Shown here: piece by piece, positions 1 through 8,750 of the stretch
How the letters are laid out: each line of letters opens with the position of its first letter
Position numbering within the stretch: position 1 is the stretch's first letter
NCBI GenBank assembly: GCA_937911965.1
Contig: CALDPL010000195.1
Span: 1-10,539, forward strand
Source of the DNA: an uncultured Allomuricauda sp.
GTDB taxonomy: Bacteria; Bacteroidota; Bacteroidia; Flavobacteriales; Flavobacteriaceae
Length of the DNA: 10,539 bases
Reading direction: 5' to 3'
Translations under genes and position numbers: made by a program
The notes under the pieces: generated by a model
The model's database searches: none
What the model was told of the DNA's origin: nothing
Seen by the model: only the letters and a program-made list of their open reading frames with translations

Positions 1-73
1 CGAGAATCACGTGCACCCCGTGGAACCCGGTCAGCACGAAGAACGCCGACGAGAACGGGCTGGAGGCGAGGTT
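1..73 (-). other. Foreign high-GC tip resembling cytochrome c oxidase subunit III (probable misjoin)
   Basis: In the TPR frame this stretch reads NLASSPFSSAF followed by FVLTGFHGVHVIL. The FxxLTGFHGxHV pattern is a hallmark of heme-copper oxidase subunit III, where the histidine lies in a transmembrane helix; it has no place in a soluble TPR protein. GC is 46 of 70 bases here (66%) against about 50% in the neighbouring gene. The shift occurs at the peptide EGMNL (bases 68-82), which could plausibly belong to both proteins, so a short identical stretch may have bridged two genomes during assembly. A real in-frame gene fusion is the less likely alternative. Confidence 0.7.
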
Positions 74-1105
74 CATGCCCTCGTTCACAAAGGTCGTGGA
101 TAGGTTCAAAAGGGCGTTGATATATCCCGGATCGATGGCAAGGGCCTTCTTATAGGCATCCCTGGCCTCTTCCAGATTTCCCTGTTCCATATTGATCACC
201 CCAATGTTATAGAGCAAATCCGGGTTGTCAGGGGCCATTTCAGAGGCCTCTGCCATGAGTTGCTTGAACTTCTCCTTATCTCCAAGGGAATAATGAAGGT
301 TGGCTTCCCCAAGGACCAGTTGGACGTCACCGGGATTCTCCACCCTTGCATCCGCATAAGCTGCCAAAGCTTTATCATTCTCACCCAATTGTTGGTAGAT
401 CAGGGCGATGTTCTTTACGATCTCAGGTTTTTTGGAAGGTTCGGCCTCTTCCTTGGGATCCTTGTGGGTCCCTGCTTTTACATAGAGGTCCCGGGTGGAT
501 TTGTCCATGGTCTCGGTCTCCCCGGTCTCCACATTGACCGCGGTATAGGTCACCCCACTCCCTTCATACCCGAGCTCCTTGAGTTCGTTGTAATAATCCA
601 GGGCCTTTTCATAGTTCTGTCCGTTCACCGCACTGCTGGCCGCATAATAGAGATAAATGGTGTCCACGGGACTCAACTTGTAGCTCATATAGAGCTTTTC
701 GGCCGCTTCGGAAAATTTCTGGTTGTTGTTGTCCTCCACTGCGGCATTGACCAAATCAGCGGTGATCTGGTTCAATTTTTCTTGGGCCACCGATGTATAT
801 TTCGACCTTCCACTTGCCTTTTCCACCTCAATGGTCTTTTTGTAGGCATCTATGGCAGGCTGAAAAGCGGAGGCATCACCTTTTTTGGCCAAATCCGAGT
901 ACACATTGCCCCGAACCGCATAATATTGGGCCTGGAGTTTATCGTCTGCGGAACCAATGGTTGCCAATGCGGCCTCAACGGCTGTCTTGGCCGTGGCCAC
1001 ATCGCCGTTCTTAAGAGCTTTTTCTGCGTCCTTGATTTCATCCTTCTGGGCAAGGCCCATAGTTGAAACCCCTAGCGCGATTAGTATAAAAATTTTAGTT
1101 TTCAT
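2..1105 (-). CDS. Secreted tetratricopeptide-repeat protein (partial; 3' end replaced by apparent foreign sequence)
   Basis: The ATG at 1105 opens a frame that stays open to the left edge (368 codons). Residues 1-20 (MKTKIFILIALGVSTMGLAQ) form a typical signal peptide, so the product is exported to the periplasm or cell surface. The rest is helical, with TPR-like units near residues 20-95 and 115-185 and the clearest consensus in the last 100 native residues (for example YNIGVINMEQGNLEEARDAY, then KKALAIDPGYINALLNLST). TPR proteins are interaction scaffolds; no catalytic motif is visible and the partner is unknown. It starts 28 bp after the gyrA stop on the same strand, so it is probably cotranscribed with gyrA. 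No Shine-Dalgarno is present before the ATG, only an A/T-rich stretch, as is usual in Bacteroidota. Native sequence appears to end around residues 342-346 (EGMNL); from residue 347 the frame reads as a cytochrome oxidase subunit III fragment (see the separate entry), so the true C-terminus is missing. Confidence 0.85.
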   Translation of the reverse strand, partial: MKTKIFILIALGVSTMGLAQKDEIKDAEKALKNGDVATAKTAVEAALATIGSADDKLQAQYYAVRGNVYSDLAKKGDASAFQPAIDAYKKTIEVEKASGRSKYTSVAQEKLNQITADLVNAAVEDNNNQKFSEAAEKLYMSYKLSPVDTIYLYYAASSAVNGQNYEKALDYYNELKELGYEGSGVTYTAVNVETGETETMDKSTRDLYVKAGTHKDPKEEAEPSKKPEIVKNIALIYQQLGENDKALAAYADARVENPGDVQLVLGEANLHYSLGDKEKFKQLMAEASEMAPDNPDLLYNIGVINMEQGNLEEARDAYKKALAIDPGYINALLNLSTTFVNEGMNLASSPFSSAFFVLTGFHGVHVIL

Positions 1106-1133
1106 GTCAAAATTTATGGTTAATAGTTAATGA

Positions 1134-3662
1134 TTATTGATTTTCGTTATCTTTTCCATCAATTGCCGTGCCATCTTCTCCTTCCACCTCAATATCAAGT
1201 ATATCGACCTCATCTACAGGATCGTCCTCCTTCATGACCTTGGCCACTGCGGCAATGGAGTCCCCTTCCCTGAGATTGATAAGGCGCACCCCTTGGGTGG
1301 CCCGGCCCATTACCCTGAGGTCCTCCACACTCATCCGGATCGCGATCCCCGACTTGTTGATGATCATCAGGTCATCGGTATCGGTAACGTTTTTGATCGC
1401 CACAAGACCTCCGGTTTTCGGGGTGATGGAAATGGTCTTTACCCCTTTTCCTCCCCGGTTGGTGGTCCTGTAGTCCTCTATGGTAGATCTTTTGCCGTAG
1501 CCGTTCTCGGACACCACCAGGATATCTTCCTCCATATTGTGGACGGCGACCATTCCGATCACCTCGTCCTTGTCATTGGCCAGGGTGATACCACGTACCC
1601 CGGAAGCATTCCGGCCCATGGGCCTGGTCTTGCTCTCCTCGAATCGAATGGCCTTGCCTGATTTGAGACCCAGGAATATTTGGCTGGCCCCCGTGGTGAG
1701 CTTGGCTTCGAGCAGTTCGTCCCCATCCCTGACGGTGATCGCATTGATTCCGTTCTGTCGGGGTCTGGAGTACTGTTCCAGGGAGGTTTTTTTGACAACG
1801 CCCCCTTTGGTGGCCATAATCACGTAATGACTGTTCACATAGGCCTCGTCCTTGAGGTCCTGTGTACATATAAAGGCCTTGACTTTATCGTCGTTCTCAA
1901 TATTGATCAGGTTCTGTATGGCCCGACCCTTGGAGGTCCGGCTGCCTTCCGGGATTTCATAGACCCTCATCCAGAAGCATTTTCCCTTTTGGGTAAAGAA
2001 CAGCATATATTGGTGGTTGGTTCCCACGAACAGATGTTCCAAAAAGTCTTCGTTCCGGGTCGAGGATGCCTTTTGGCCCACCCCTCCCCTGTTCTGGGTC
2101 TTGTACTCGGACAAGGGAGTCCTTTTGATGTATCCGGCATGGGAGATGGTGATGACCACCTGCTCGTCCGGAATCATATCCTCTATGCTCAGGTCCCCAC
2201 CCGCGAAATTGATCTCGGACCTTCTGGGGTCCCCGTATTTTTCCTTGACCTCCAAGAGTTCGTCCTTGATGACCTGCATCCTTCGGTCCTTATTGGCCAG
2301 GATGTCCTTCAGGTCCTCAATGGTCTTGAGGATTTCGTCGTATTCCTCCCGCAGTTTGTCCTGCTCCAGCCCGGTGAGCTGGCGTAGGCGCATCTCCACA
2401 ATGGCCTTGGCCTGGATCTCGGACAGTTTGAAGCGTTCCATTAAACTGTTACGGGCCTCGTCCACATTGGAGGAAGCCCGGATGATGGCGATCACCTCGT
2501 CGATATTGTCCGAGGCGATGATCAATCCTTCAAGGATATGGGCACGGTCCTGGGCCTTCTTCAGGTCAAATGTGGTCCTTCGAACCACCACCTCATGACG
2601 GTGTTCCACATAATAGTGGATGATTTCCTTGAGGTTCAGGAGTTGCGGCCTGCCATTGACCAGGGCAATATTGTTGACGCTAAAGGAGGATTGGAGTGCC
2701 GTGTGCTTGAACAGGGTATTCAATACGATGTTCGGAATGGCATCCCGTTTTAGGATGTACACAATGCGCATCCCCTTTCTATCGGATTCATCCCGGATGG
2801 AGGCGATCCCATCGATTTTCTTTTCGTTGACCAGGTCAGCGGTCTTTTTGATCATGTCCGCCTTGTTCACCTGATAGGGGATCTCGGTCACCACGATGCA
2901 TTCCCTGCCCTGTACCTCCTCAAAAGAGGCCTTGGCCCGCAACACCACCCGTCCCCTACCGGTATGGAAGGCTTCCTTGACCCCGTCGTACCCATAGATG
3001 ACGCCCCCTGTCGGAAAATCGGGTGCCTTGATATGTTCGATGAGTTCGTCAATTTCCACCTCGGGATTGTCGATGTAGGCAATGGTGCCGTCCACAACCT
3101 CCGAAAGGTTGTGCGGGGCCATATTGGTCGCCATTCCCACGGCGATTCCGGAGGCCCCGTTCACCAAAAGTTGTGGGATCCGGGCGGGAAGGACGGTGGG
3201 CTCCTGTAGGGAATCATCAAAATTGTTCTGAAGGTCCACGGTCTCCTTCTCGATATCGGCCAGCATCTCGTCGGCTATCTTGCGCATCCTGGCCTCGGTG
3301 TACCTCATGGCCGCAGGGCTGTCCCCGTCCACGGAACCAAAGTTGCCCTGTCCGTCCACCAACATATACCTGAGGCTCCACTCCTGGGCCATACGGACCA
3401 TGGTGTCATATACGGAGGAATCCCCGTGTGGGTGGTATTTTCCCAAAACCTCCCCTACGATACGGGCAGACTTTTTATGTGCACTGTTTGACCTGACCCC
3501 GAGTTCGTGCATTCCGAACAGCACCCTACGGTGGACCGGTTTTAGGCCATCCCGAACATCTGGCAGGGCACGTGACACAATGACCGACATTGAATAATCA
3601 ATGTAGGCAGATTTCATTTCATCCTCAATGTTGATGGAAATTAACTTTTCTCCTTCTGCCAT
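1134..3662 (-). CDS. gyrA: DNA gyrase subunit A
   Basis: Encodes 842 residues, the normal length for GyrA. With GyrB it forms the A2B2 type II topoisomerase that introduces negative supercoils at the cost of ATP; this subunit cuts and rejoins DNA. The N-terminal winged-helix domain is intact, with [17 protein letters not shown] at 30-46 and the catalytic tyrosine at Y121 in [10 protein letters not shown]. The quinolone-binding region, [20 protein letters not shown] (74-93), keeps S82 and D86 (E. coli S83 and D87), the residues usually changed in resistance. The tower and coiled-coil region follows, then a C-terminal beta-pinwheel whose GyrA box is TNRGGKG at about 734-740, a variant of QRRGGKG, the element needed to wrap DNA. 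The tail is acidic. The ATG at 3662 fits the family start ([17 protein letters not shown]). It is divergent from clpC and is followed after 28 bp by the TPR gene, probably as one operon. Confidence 0.98.
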   Translation of the reverse strand: MAEGEKLISINIEDEMKSAYIDYSMSVIVSRALPDVRDGLKPVHRRVLFGMHELGVRSNSAHKKSARIVGEVLGKYHPHGDSSVYDTMVRMAQEWSLRYMLVDGQGNFGSVDGDSPAAMRYTEARMRKIADEMLADIEKETVDLQNNFDDSLQEPTVLPARIPQLLVNGASGIAVGMATNMAPHNLSEVVDGTIAYIDNPEVEIDELIEHIKAPDFPTGGVIYGYDGVKEAFHTGRGRVVLRAKASFEEVQGRECIVVTEIPYQVNKADMIKKTADLVNEKKIDGIASIRDESDRKGMRIVYILKRDAIPNIVLNTLFKHTALQSSFSVNNIALVNGRPQLLNLKEIIHYYVEHRHEVVVRRTTFDLKKAQDRAHILEGLIIASDNIDEVIAIIRASSNVDEARNSLMERFKLSEIQAKAIVEMRLRQLTGLEQDKLREEYDEILKTIEDLKDILANKDRRMQVIKDELLEVKEKYGDPRRSEINFAGGDLSIEDMIPDEQVVITISHAGYIKRTPLSEYKTQNRGGVGQKASSTRNEDFLEHLFVGTNHQYMLFFTQKGKCFWMRVYEIPEGSRTSKGRAIQNLINIENDDKVKAFICTQDLKDEAYVNSHYVIMATKGGVVKKTSLEQYSRPRQNGINAITVRDGDELLEAKLTTGASQIFLGLKSGKAIRFEESKTRPMGRNASGVRGITLANDKDEVIGMVAVHNMEEDILVVSENGYGKRSTIEDYRTTNRGGKGVKTISITPKTGGLVAIKNVTDTDDLMIINKSGIAIRMSVEDLRVMGRATQGVRLINLREGDSIAAVAKVMKEDDPVDEVDILDIEVEGEDGTAIDGKDNENQ

Positions 3663-3922
3663 GCTAAATTCCTCTTGTTTTTCTTAGTTAAATTAACGCG
3701 GCAATATACGGAAAATAGCAGCCTTTAAAGCCCTTTGGGGCTACTTTATTAAAAAAATTATCAACATTGCACAGGGGATGGACGGCAAGCCATAAAGCTT
3801 TGTTAAAGACGTAAAGAAACTCCCTTTAATCCGACTTTTACAACAAGTTTATCGAATATGGGTATGGTATTTGAACACGGTAACAATTCTTTTATTAATT
3901 TTAATTGCTGAAAAGGAAACGT
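3663..3922. promoter_or_regulatory. Divergent gyrA / clpC intergenic region
   Basis: These 260 bases hold no convincing ORF and must carry the promoters and leaders of both genes. For clpC, TTTG at 3870-3873 lies 22 bp before TAATTTTA at 3896-3903, a one-mismatch fit to the Bacteroidota TAnnTTTG element at acceptable spacing. It would give a very short leader, so I rate it weak. For gyrA I see only poor matches. A small hairpin (AGCCC, loop TTTG, GGGCT; 3729-3742) has no U-tract and is not called as a terminator. No Shine-Dalgarno precedes either start codon. Confidence 0.4.
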
Positions 3923-6475
3923 ATGGACGATAATTTTTCCCCCAGAGTAAAGGACGTTATAGCATACAGCAAGGAGGAAGCCCTTAGACTGGGCCATGAC
4001 TTTATAGGGACCGAGCATTTGATGCTGGGTCTTTTGAGGGATGGTAACGGCAAGGCCATCAATATCCTGGATGCCCTTGATGTGGATTTGGAGCACCTTC
4101 GTAGGAAGGTGGAGATCCTGAGTCCGGCCAATCAAAATACCGGATCCCTGCAGAAGGACAAGAAGAACCTGCACCTGACCCGTCAGGCCGAGCGTGCATT
4201 GAAGACCACTTTTTTGGAGGCCAAACTCTTCCAGAGTTCCTCCATAAACACGGCCCACCTGTTGTTGTGCATCCTGAGGAATGAAAACGACCCCACCACC
4301 AAATTGCTGCACAAGCTCAAAGTGGACTATGACAATGTCAAAGAACAGTTCAAATCCATGATCACCAGTGACGATGACTATATAGACGCCCCACAGGCCG
4401 AATCCTTCCCAGGGGATACGGACGATGTAGGGGACAGCAAGGAAAGCAGCTTTGGTTCCGGGGCCGCCCAAAAGGGCAGCAAAAAATCCAAGACCCCGGT
4501 CCTGGACAACTTTGGCCGTGACCTCACCCAATTGGCGGAAGAGAACAAACTGGACCCCGTCGTGGGCCGGGAAAAGGAAATCGAAAGGGTCTCCCAGATA
4601 TTGAGCCGAAGGAAAAAGAACAACCCGCTCTTGATCGGGGAACCCGGGGTGGGCAAAAGTGCCATTGCCGAGGGCCTTGCCCTGAGGATCATCAACAAAA
4701 AGGTGTCCCGCATCCTGTACAACAAAAGGGTGGTCACCCTGGATCTGGCGTCTTTGGTGGCCGGGACCAAATACCGCGGCCAGTTCGAGGAACGCATGAA
4801 GGCCGTGATGAACGAATTGGAAAAGAACGACGACATCATCCTCTTCATCGATGAGATCCACACCATAGTGGGTGCAGGCGGGGCGACGGGCAGCCTGGAT
4901 GCCTCAAATATGTTCAAACCGGCCCTTGCCCGGGGGGAGATCCAATGCATTGGCGCCACCACCCTGGACGAGTACAGACAGTACATCGAGAAGGACGGTG
5001 CCCTGGAACGCCGTTTTCAAAAAGTAATGGTGGAACCCACCACGGTGGAAGAAACCATTGAGATCTTGATGAACATCAAGGCAAAATACGAAGACCACCA
5101 CAATGTCAACTATACCGATGAGGCCATTTTGGCCTGTGTGAAGCTGACCAATCGATACATGACGGACAGGTTCCTTCCGGACAAGGCCATAGATGCCCTG
5201 GACGAGGCCGGTTCGCGGGTCCATATCGTGAACATGGACGTGCCCAAGCAGATTCTGGAACTGGAAAGCCAGTTGGAGGATGTTCGGGAACTCAAGAACA
5301 GTGTGGTCAAGAAGCAAAAATATGAAGAGGCCGCCAAGCTTCGGGACGATGAAAAGCGTTTGGAAAAGGATTTGGCAGCTGCCCAGGAACGTTGGGAAGA
5401 GGAGAGCAAGTTGCACAGGGAGACCGTGACCGAGGACAATGTTGCGGACGTGGTTTCCATGATGAGCGGCATTCCGGTGAACAGGATCGCCCAGACCGAG
5501 AGCAACAAATTGGCCGAACTTCCCAATTTGATCAAGGGATTCGTGATCGGACAGGACGAGGCCGTGGCCAAGGTGGCCAAGGCCATTCAGAGGAACAGGG
5601 CCGGTCTGAAGGACCCGAACAAGCCCATTGGATCCTTTATCTTCCTCGGACAGACCGGGGTCGGAAAGACCCAATTGGCAAAAATCCTCGCCAAGGAACT
5701 CTTCGATTCCCAGGATGCCCTGATTCGAATTGATATGAGCGAGTACATGGAAAAATTCGCCATCTCGAGGTTGGTCGGCGCCCCTCCGGGATACGTGGGC
5801 TATGAAGAAGGTGGCCAATTGACCGAAAAGGTCCGACGCAAACCCTATTCGGTAATACTCCTGGATGAGGTGGAAAAGGCCCATCCCGATGTCTTCAACA
5901 TGCTGTTGCAAGTTTTGGACGATGGGTTCCTTACGGACAGCCTTGGTCGAAAGATCGACTTCAGGAACACCATCATCATCATGACCTCCAATATCGGTGC
6001 CAGGCAACTGAAGGATTTTGGACAGGGAGTGGGATTTGGTACAGCGGCCAAGAAGGCCCAGGAGGACACCCACCAGAAAACGGTGATCGAAAGTGCCCTC
6101 AAAAAGGCCTTTGCCCCTGAATTCCTGAACAGAATAGACGATGTGATCGTCTTCAATCCCCTGGAACGGGAGCACATCCACAAGATCATCGAAATCGAAC
6201 TGGACAAACTCTTTGACAGGATCAAGGACATCGGCTACGAACTGAAGCTGTCGGACAAGGCCAAGGATTACATTGCCGATAAGGGCTTTGACAAGCAATA
6301 TGGGGCGAGACCCTTGAAGCGGGCCATCCAAAAATACATTGAGGATGTCCTTGCAGAGGAAATAGTAAACTCCAAACTGGAGGAAGGGGACAGCATCTTT
6401 ATGGACTTGGATACGGAGAAGGAAGAGCTTACCGTCAAGATCAAAAAGACCGAAAAATCCCCTGAGACCGAATAG
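3923..6475 (+). CDS. clpC: ATP-dependent Clp protease ATP-binding subunit ClpC (Hsp100, two AAA+ domains)
   Basis: Encodes 850 residues, typical for ClpC. The hexameric unfoldase threads proteins into the ClpP peptidase chamber for quality control and regulated proteolysis in the cytoplasm. Order: double N-domain repeat (about 1-145), an acidic low-complexity linker (about 150-190), AAA1 with Walker A GEPGVGKS (239-246) and Walker B FIDE (D310, E311), a middle domain with a UVR-like coiled segment (KKQKYEEAAKLRDDEKRLEK, about 450-475), AAA2 with Walker A GQTGVGKT (576-583) and Walker B LLDE (D648, E649), and a C-terminal D2-small domain. Pore loops KYRGQFE and GYVGYEE are present. V703-G704-F705 forms the ClpP-docking loop, which ClpB disaggregases lack, so this is ClpC and not ClpB. 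An in-frame TTG lies at 3905, but the ATG at 3923 gives MDDNFSPRVKDVI, the expected family start. An intrinsic terminator follows 26 bp after the stop. Confidence 0.97.
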   Translation: MDDNFSPRVKDVIAYSKEEALRLGHDFIGTEHLMLGLLRDGNGKAINILDALDVDLEHLRRKVEILSPANQNTGSLQKDKKNLHLTRQAERALKTTFLEAKLFQSSSINTAHLLLCILRNENDPTTKLLHKLKVDYDNVKEQFKSMITSDDDYIDAPQAESFPGDTDDVGDSKESSFGSGAAQKGSKKSKTPVLDNFGRDLTQLAEENKLDPVVGREKEIERVSQILSRRKKNNPLLIGEPGVGKSAIAEGLALRIINKKVSRILYNKRVVTLDLASLVAGTKYRGQFEERMKAVMNELEKNDDIILFIDEIHTIVGAGGATGSLDASNMFKPALARGEIQCIGATTLDEYRQYIEKDGALERRFQKVMVEPTTVEETIEILMNIKAKYEDHHNVNYTDEAILACVKLTNRYMTDRFLPDKAIDALDEAGSRVHIVNMDVPKQILELESQLEDVRELKNSVVKKQKYEEAAKLRDDEKRLEKDLAAAQERWEEESKLHRETVTEDNVADVVSMMSGIPVNRIAQTESNKLAELPNLIKGFVIGQDEAVAKVAKAIQRNRAGLKDPNKPIGSFIFLGQTGVGKTQLAKILAKELFDSQDALIRIDMSEYMEKFAISRLVGAPPGYVGYEEGGQLTEKVRRKPYSVILLDEVEKAHPDVFNMLLQVLDDGFLTDSLGRKIDFRNTIIIMTSNIGARQLKDFGQGVGFGTAAKKAQEDTHQKTVIESALKKAFAPEFLNRIDDVIVFNPLEREHIHKIIEIELDKLFDRIKDIGYELKLSDKAKDYIADKGFDKQYGARPLKRAIQKYIEDVLAEEIVNSKLEEGDSIFMDLDTEKEELTVKIKKTEKSPETE

Positions 6476-6500
6476 GATACCCAATTTCGCAATACACAAG

Positions 6501-6525
6501 AGCCGGCCCCTGTGCCGGCTTTTTT
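6501..6525 (+). terminator. Rho-independent terminator of clpC
   Basis: The perfect 7-bp stem AGCCGGC (6501-6507) and GCCGGCT (6514-6520) encloses a 6-base loop and is followed by a T run to 6525. It lies 26 bp after the clpC stop codon, on the coding strand, so clpC is probably transcribed separately from the gene at 6635. Confidence 0.9.
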
Positions 6526-6634
6526 AATGGCATTTTACCATACAAGCGAAATATGCGCTTTTAATCTATTATTTTTTATGCCATTTTGCCTTTCGTCTAC
6601 TTTCGTTGACGAGACACTATAACTATACTTGGGA

Positions 6635-7066
6635 ATGAAATTCACTTCAGCTAAGAAGGCTGTGGTCGTACGCGAATATTGTTTGGATATTGGGTACGTG
6701 CAGGTCTTTGAGGATTATATGGTCGCCAATTTTGACGAAGGATCCACCGTTACCCTGGAGCGGGCCTATCAGATCATTGGCATCTCCGAAATCCATTTCA
6801 GGGACCGGAACTTTGGGTATATCAGCGATCGGAAGAATTCCTATGCAGTGGACCCCACCATATACAACTACCTAAGGGGACTGGACAATCTACGGGCCTT
6901 CGCCATTGTATCGAAGAAAGAAATCGACATGCACAACTTCAAGATTGAAAAGTTGTTCTACAAAAAAAGCATGGAGTTCTTCATCGAATACGACAACGCC
7001 CTGGCTTGGGTAAAGAAGCGGTTGAAGTACAAAAATGCCAAGGGAAACCACAGGTCACGGGACTAA
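6635..7066 (+). CDS. Conserved-looking small protein of unknown function (possible STAS/SpoIIAA-like fold)
   Basis: Encodes 143 residues with no signal peptide, membrane segment or cysteine cluster, so the protein is probably cytoplasmic. I chose the ATG at 6635; a TTG two codons upstream (6629) is less likely. The N-terminal half looks like beta-strands with a helix (REYCLDIGYVQVFEDYMVAN, TLERAYQIIG). Residues 62-75 (YISDRKNSYAVDPT) and 95-115 (KEIDMHNFKIEKLFYKKSMEF) look conserved, and the end (YDNALAWVKKRLKYK) resembles the last helix of SpoIIAA-like or STAS-type proteins, where 'A..WV' closes the domain. This fold guess is inference from pattern only; I recall similar flavobacterial proteins annotated as hypothetical. 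It lies between the clpC terminator and nnr, appears monocistronic, and overlaps the nnr stop by 4 bp in convergent orientation. TACTTTCG just upstream is a partial match to a -7 element, without a good -33 partner. Confidence 0.8.
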   Translation: MKFTSAKKAVVVREYCLDIGYVQVFEDYMVANFDEGSTVTLERAYQIIGISEIHFRDRNFGYISDRKNSYAVDPTIYNYLRGLDNLRAFAIVSKKEIDMHNFKIEKLFYKKSMEFFIEYDNALAWVKKRLKYKNAKGNHRSRD

Positions 7067-8666
7067 TCGTCCTCAAATTCATCGTCAAATTCATCGTCAA
7101 ATTCATCGTCAAATTCATCGTCAAATTCATCGTCATAATAATCGTTGAAAGGCCCATTTTTCCAATACAGTTCCATAAAGGCTTTTCCGATTCTTTTGAC
7201 CAGTCTCGAGGCGATGACCGCTTCGAAACCTTGTTGGGTCGCACATAGGTCCCCTGCATACCCGTGCAGGTACACCCCGAGAATGGCTGTGTGCAATGGG
7301 GAATATCCCTGGGCCAACAGAGCGGTCAGCATCCCGGTCAGTACATCCCCACTTCCAGCCGTGGCCATCCCGGGATTTCCCGTGGAATTTATATATCCCC
7401 TTCCCTCATAAAAGATGATGCTGTTCGCTCCTTTTACAACAAGTACCAGATTGTATTTGGAAGCAAAGTCCCTTGCTTTTTTCAATTTTTCATAGGCGTC
7501 ATCCCATGGCCCGATCAAACGTTTCAGTTCTTTGGGATGGGGGGTCAAAATGGAACCCCTGGGAATTTCATCCAACAATTGGCGATGGACTGCCAGCATG
7601 TTTAGGGCATCCGCATCGATGACCATGGGACTATGGGTTTTCTTTAGAATTTCGGTGAACGCCTTGACCGTTTTCCCATCGAGCCCCATTCCCATACCGA
7701 TACCTATGGCCGAAGGGGCAAAGGGCAGGATTACCTCGGTGACTATTTTTTCGTCCCGATCGGTGAGCACCATGACCTCCGGCTGGGCGGTCTGCAGGGA
7801 GTGATACCCGCATCCGGGCACATGGGCCGTGACCAATCCACTGCCCGAGGCCAAACAGGCGGAGCCGCCAACTGTACGGCTCCGATCATCCCATGGCTTC
7901 CCCCGATGATCAGGGAATGTCCGAAGTCGCCCTTGTGGGAAAATTTGGGCCTGAACCTGTACATGGGCCATACCTCCGTATCATCGATCAGCTCAAAATC
8001 AGTCTCCTCCCCTATCGGCACCAATGGATCCATCCCGATGTTCAAAACGTCCCAAGCCTCGGCATACCGAGCCATTTCAGGGAGAAAGGATGGCAATTTT
8101 GGCCATTGGATCTCCAGGACCACATTGGCCTGAATCACTTTGGAGGAGCTCCAGGGACTTCGGTCCATGGGCAGGCCCGAAGGCAGGTCCACGGAAAGAA
8201 TAAAGGAACTGTAGACATTGATATGATCGATCAACCTACTAACCCAAAGTTCGGGTTGTCGATTTAGCCCCAGGCCAAAAATGGCATCCACCACCATATC
8301 CTCCCGATGGATTTCCGGGAGTTCGCTCTCCTTGTTCAATATATTCGGCCTGTGTTTTTTCTGTTTCAGCCGTTCCATGTTCAATAAAAATTCCTTGGAG
8401 CGTTTCTCACTAAAGTTTACGATATGGACCTGAATGTCGTAGCCGTGATCCAACAGCTGTCGGGCCAATGCCATCCCGTCCCCCCCGTTGTTGCCGATAC
8501 CGCAGAACAAATGTACGGTCTCTACGACATCGCTCGGAAAATGGGACTCGACCCAATCGAAGAGTTTATCTGCCACCCAATCCATGAGCATATCATTGCT
8601 TATCTGGAGTCTCTCCATTTCCATTTTTTCGGCTATACGGACTTGAGATGCGGAAAATATTCTCAT
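7063..8666 (-). pseudogene. nnr: Bifunctional NAD(P)H-hydrate epimerase / ADP-dependent dehydratase, interrupted by a 1-base frameshift
   Basis: The enzyme repairs hydrated NADH and NADPH: the N-terminal epimerase interconverts R and S forms and the C-terminal dehydratase restores the cofactor at the cost of ADP. The first frame (ATG at 8666) carries the epimerase domain with FCGIGNNGGDG (54-64) and SVDLPSGL (158-165), then the start of the dehydratase domain, KGDFGHSLIIGGSHGMIGAV (245-264). Near residue 268 (bases 7861-7869) homology jumps to another frame, which continues as ACLASGSGLVTAHV and keeps VIDADALNML, LTPHPKELKRL and the catalytic NPGMATAGSGDVLTG motif, ending at the stop at 7063. 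One missing base restores a full-length gene of about 534 codons. The gap lies inside the GC hairpin GGCGG-AG-CCGCC, so a sequencing or assembly error is as likely as a real lesion; motifs on both sides look undecayed. The C-terminus has an unusual acidic repeat tail. Convergent with the gene at 6635, divergent from thrA. Confidence 0.9.
7075..7134 (-). repeat. 12-bp tandem repeat, five perfect copies, coding (DDEF)5
   Basis: The unit AAATTCATCGTC (plus strand) occurs five times with no mismatch from 7075 to 7134, with degenerate remnants on both flanks. Read on the minus strand in the nnr frame each unit encodes Asp-Asp-Glu-Phe, making the acidic C-terminal tail ...YYDDEF...EFEDD. The unit length is a multiple of three, so gain or loss of copies keeps the frame. 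Perfect identity at the DNA level points to recent expansion by slippage. Confidence 0.97.
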
Positions 8667-8734
8667 TTGACAAAAAATGTTGGTTCAGGCCAATAATTTC
8701 ACAAAAATCACCGGCAGGGATTTGTTAAAGGTAT

Positions 8735-8742
8735 CAAATGTA
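8735..8742 (-). promoter_or_regulatory. Candidate -7 element for nnr
   Basis: On the minus strand this reads TACATTTG, a perfect match to TAnnTTTG, 68 bp before the nnr ATG. The nearest -33 candidate, TTG (complement of 8758-8760), is only 15 bp away, shorter than the usual 17-23, so the pair is incomplete. Confidence 0.4.
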
Positions 8743-8750
8743 CTACATTT
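8736..8750. repeat. 15-bp palindrome spanning two opposing promoter elements
   Basis: AAATGTA (8736-8742), one central C (8743), and TACATTT (8744-8750) are perfect inverted arms of 7 bp. The left arm is the -7 core of the nnr promoter candidate and the right arm the -7 core of the thrA promoter candidate. The symmetry may simply result from back-to-back -7 elements, or it may be a regulator site; the sequence alone does not decide. Confidence 0.6.

Noticed and set aside
3729..3742. AGCCC-TTTG-GGGCT hairpin between gyrA and clpC as a terminator or regulatory site
   Set aside because: Five base pairs, no T-tract in either direction, and no link to a known element.
3905..3922. TTG start for clpC, six codons upstream of the ATG
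   Set aside because: The ATG at 3923 gives MDDNFSPRVKDVI, the N-terminus expected for the family; the extra residues LKRKR lie in an A-rich untranslated stretch typical of Bacteroidota starts.
4904..6499. 531-codon minus-strand ORF antisense to clpC, and other long opposite-strand ORFs over gyrA and clpC
   Set aside because: These are shadows caused by GC-rich third positions of the real genes; their translations have no recognisable motifs.
6544..6562. AAGCG / CGCTT hairpin followed by TTTT downstream of clpC, as a second terminator
   Set aside because: The stem is only 5 bp with a 7-base A/T loop; the strong terminator at 6501-6525 already explains the end of clpC.
7075..7134. CRISPR-like array
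   Set aside because: The 12-bp units are directly adjacent without spacers and lie in a coding frame, so this is a coding tandem repeat.
7006..7248. 80-codon plus-strand ORF with a repetitive KFIV hydrophobic stretch
   Set aside because: It is the complement of the (DDEF)5 repeat and of nnr coding sequence; the hydrophobic pattern is a by-product of the tandem repeat.
7858..7869. Programmed ribosomal frameshift in nnr
   Set aside because: No slippery heptamer or downstream stimulatory structure fits a -1 or +1 site, and the shift lies in the middle of a conserved domain; a missing base is simpler.
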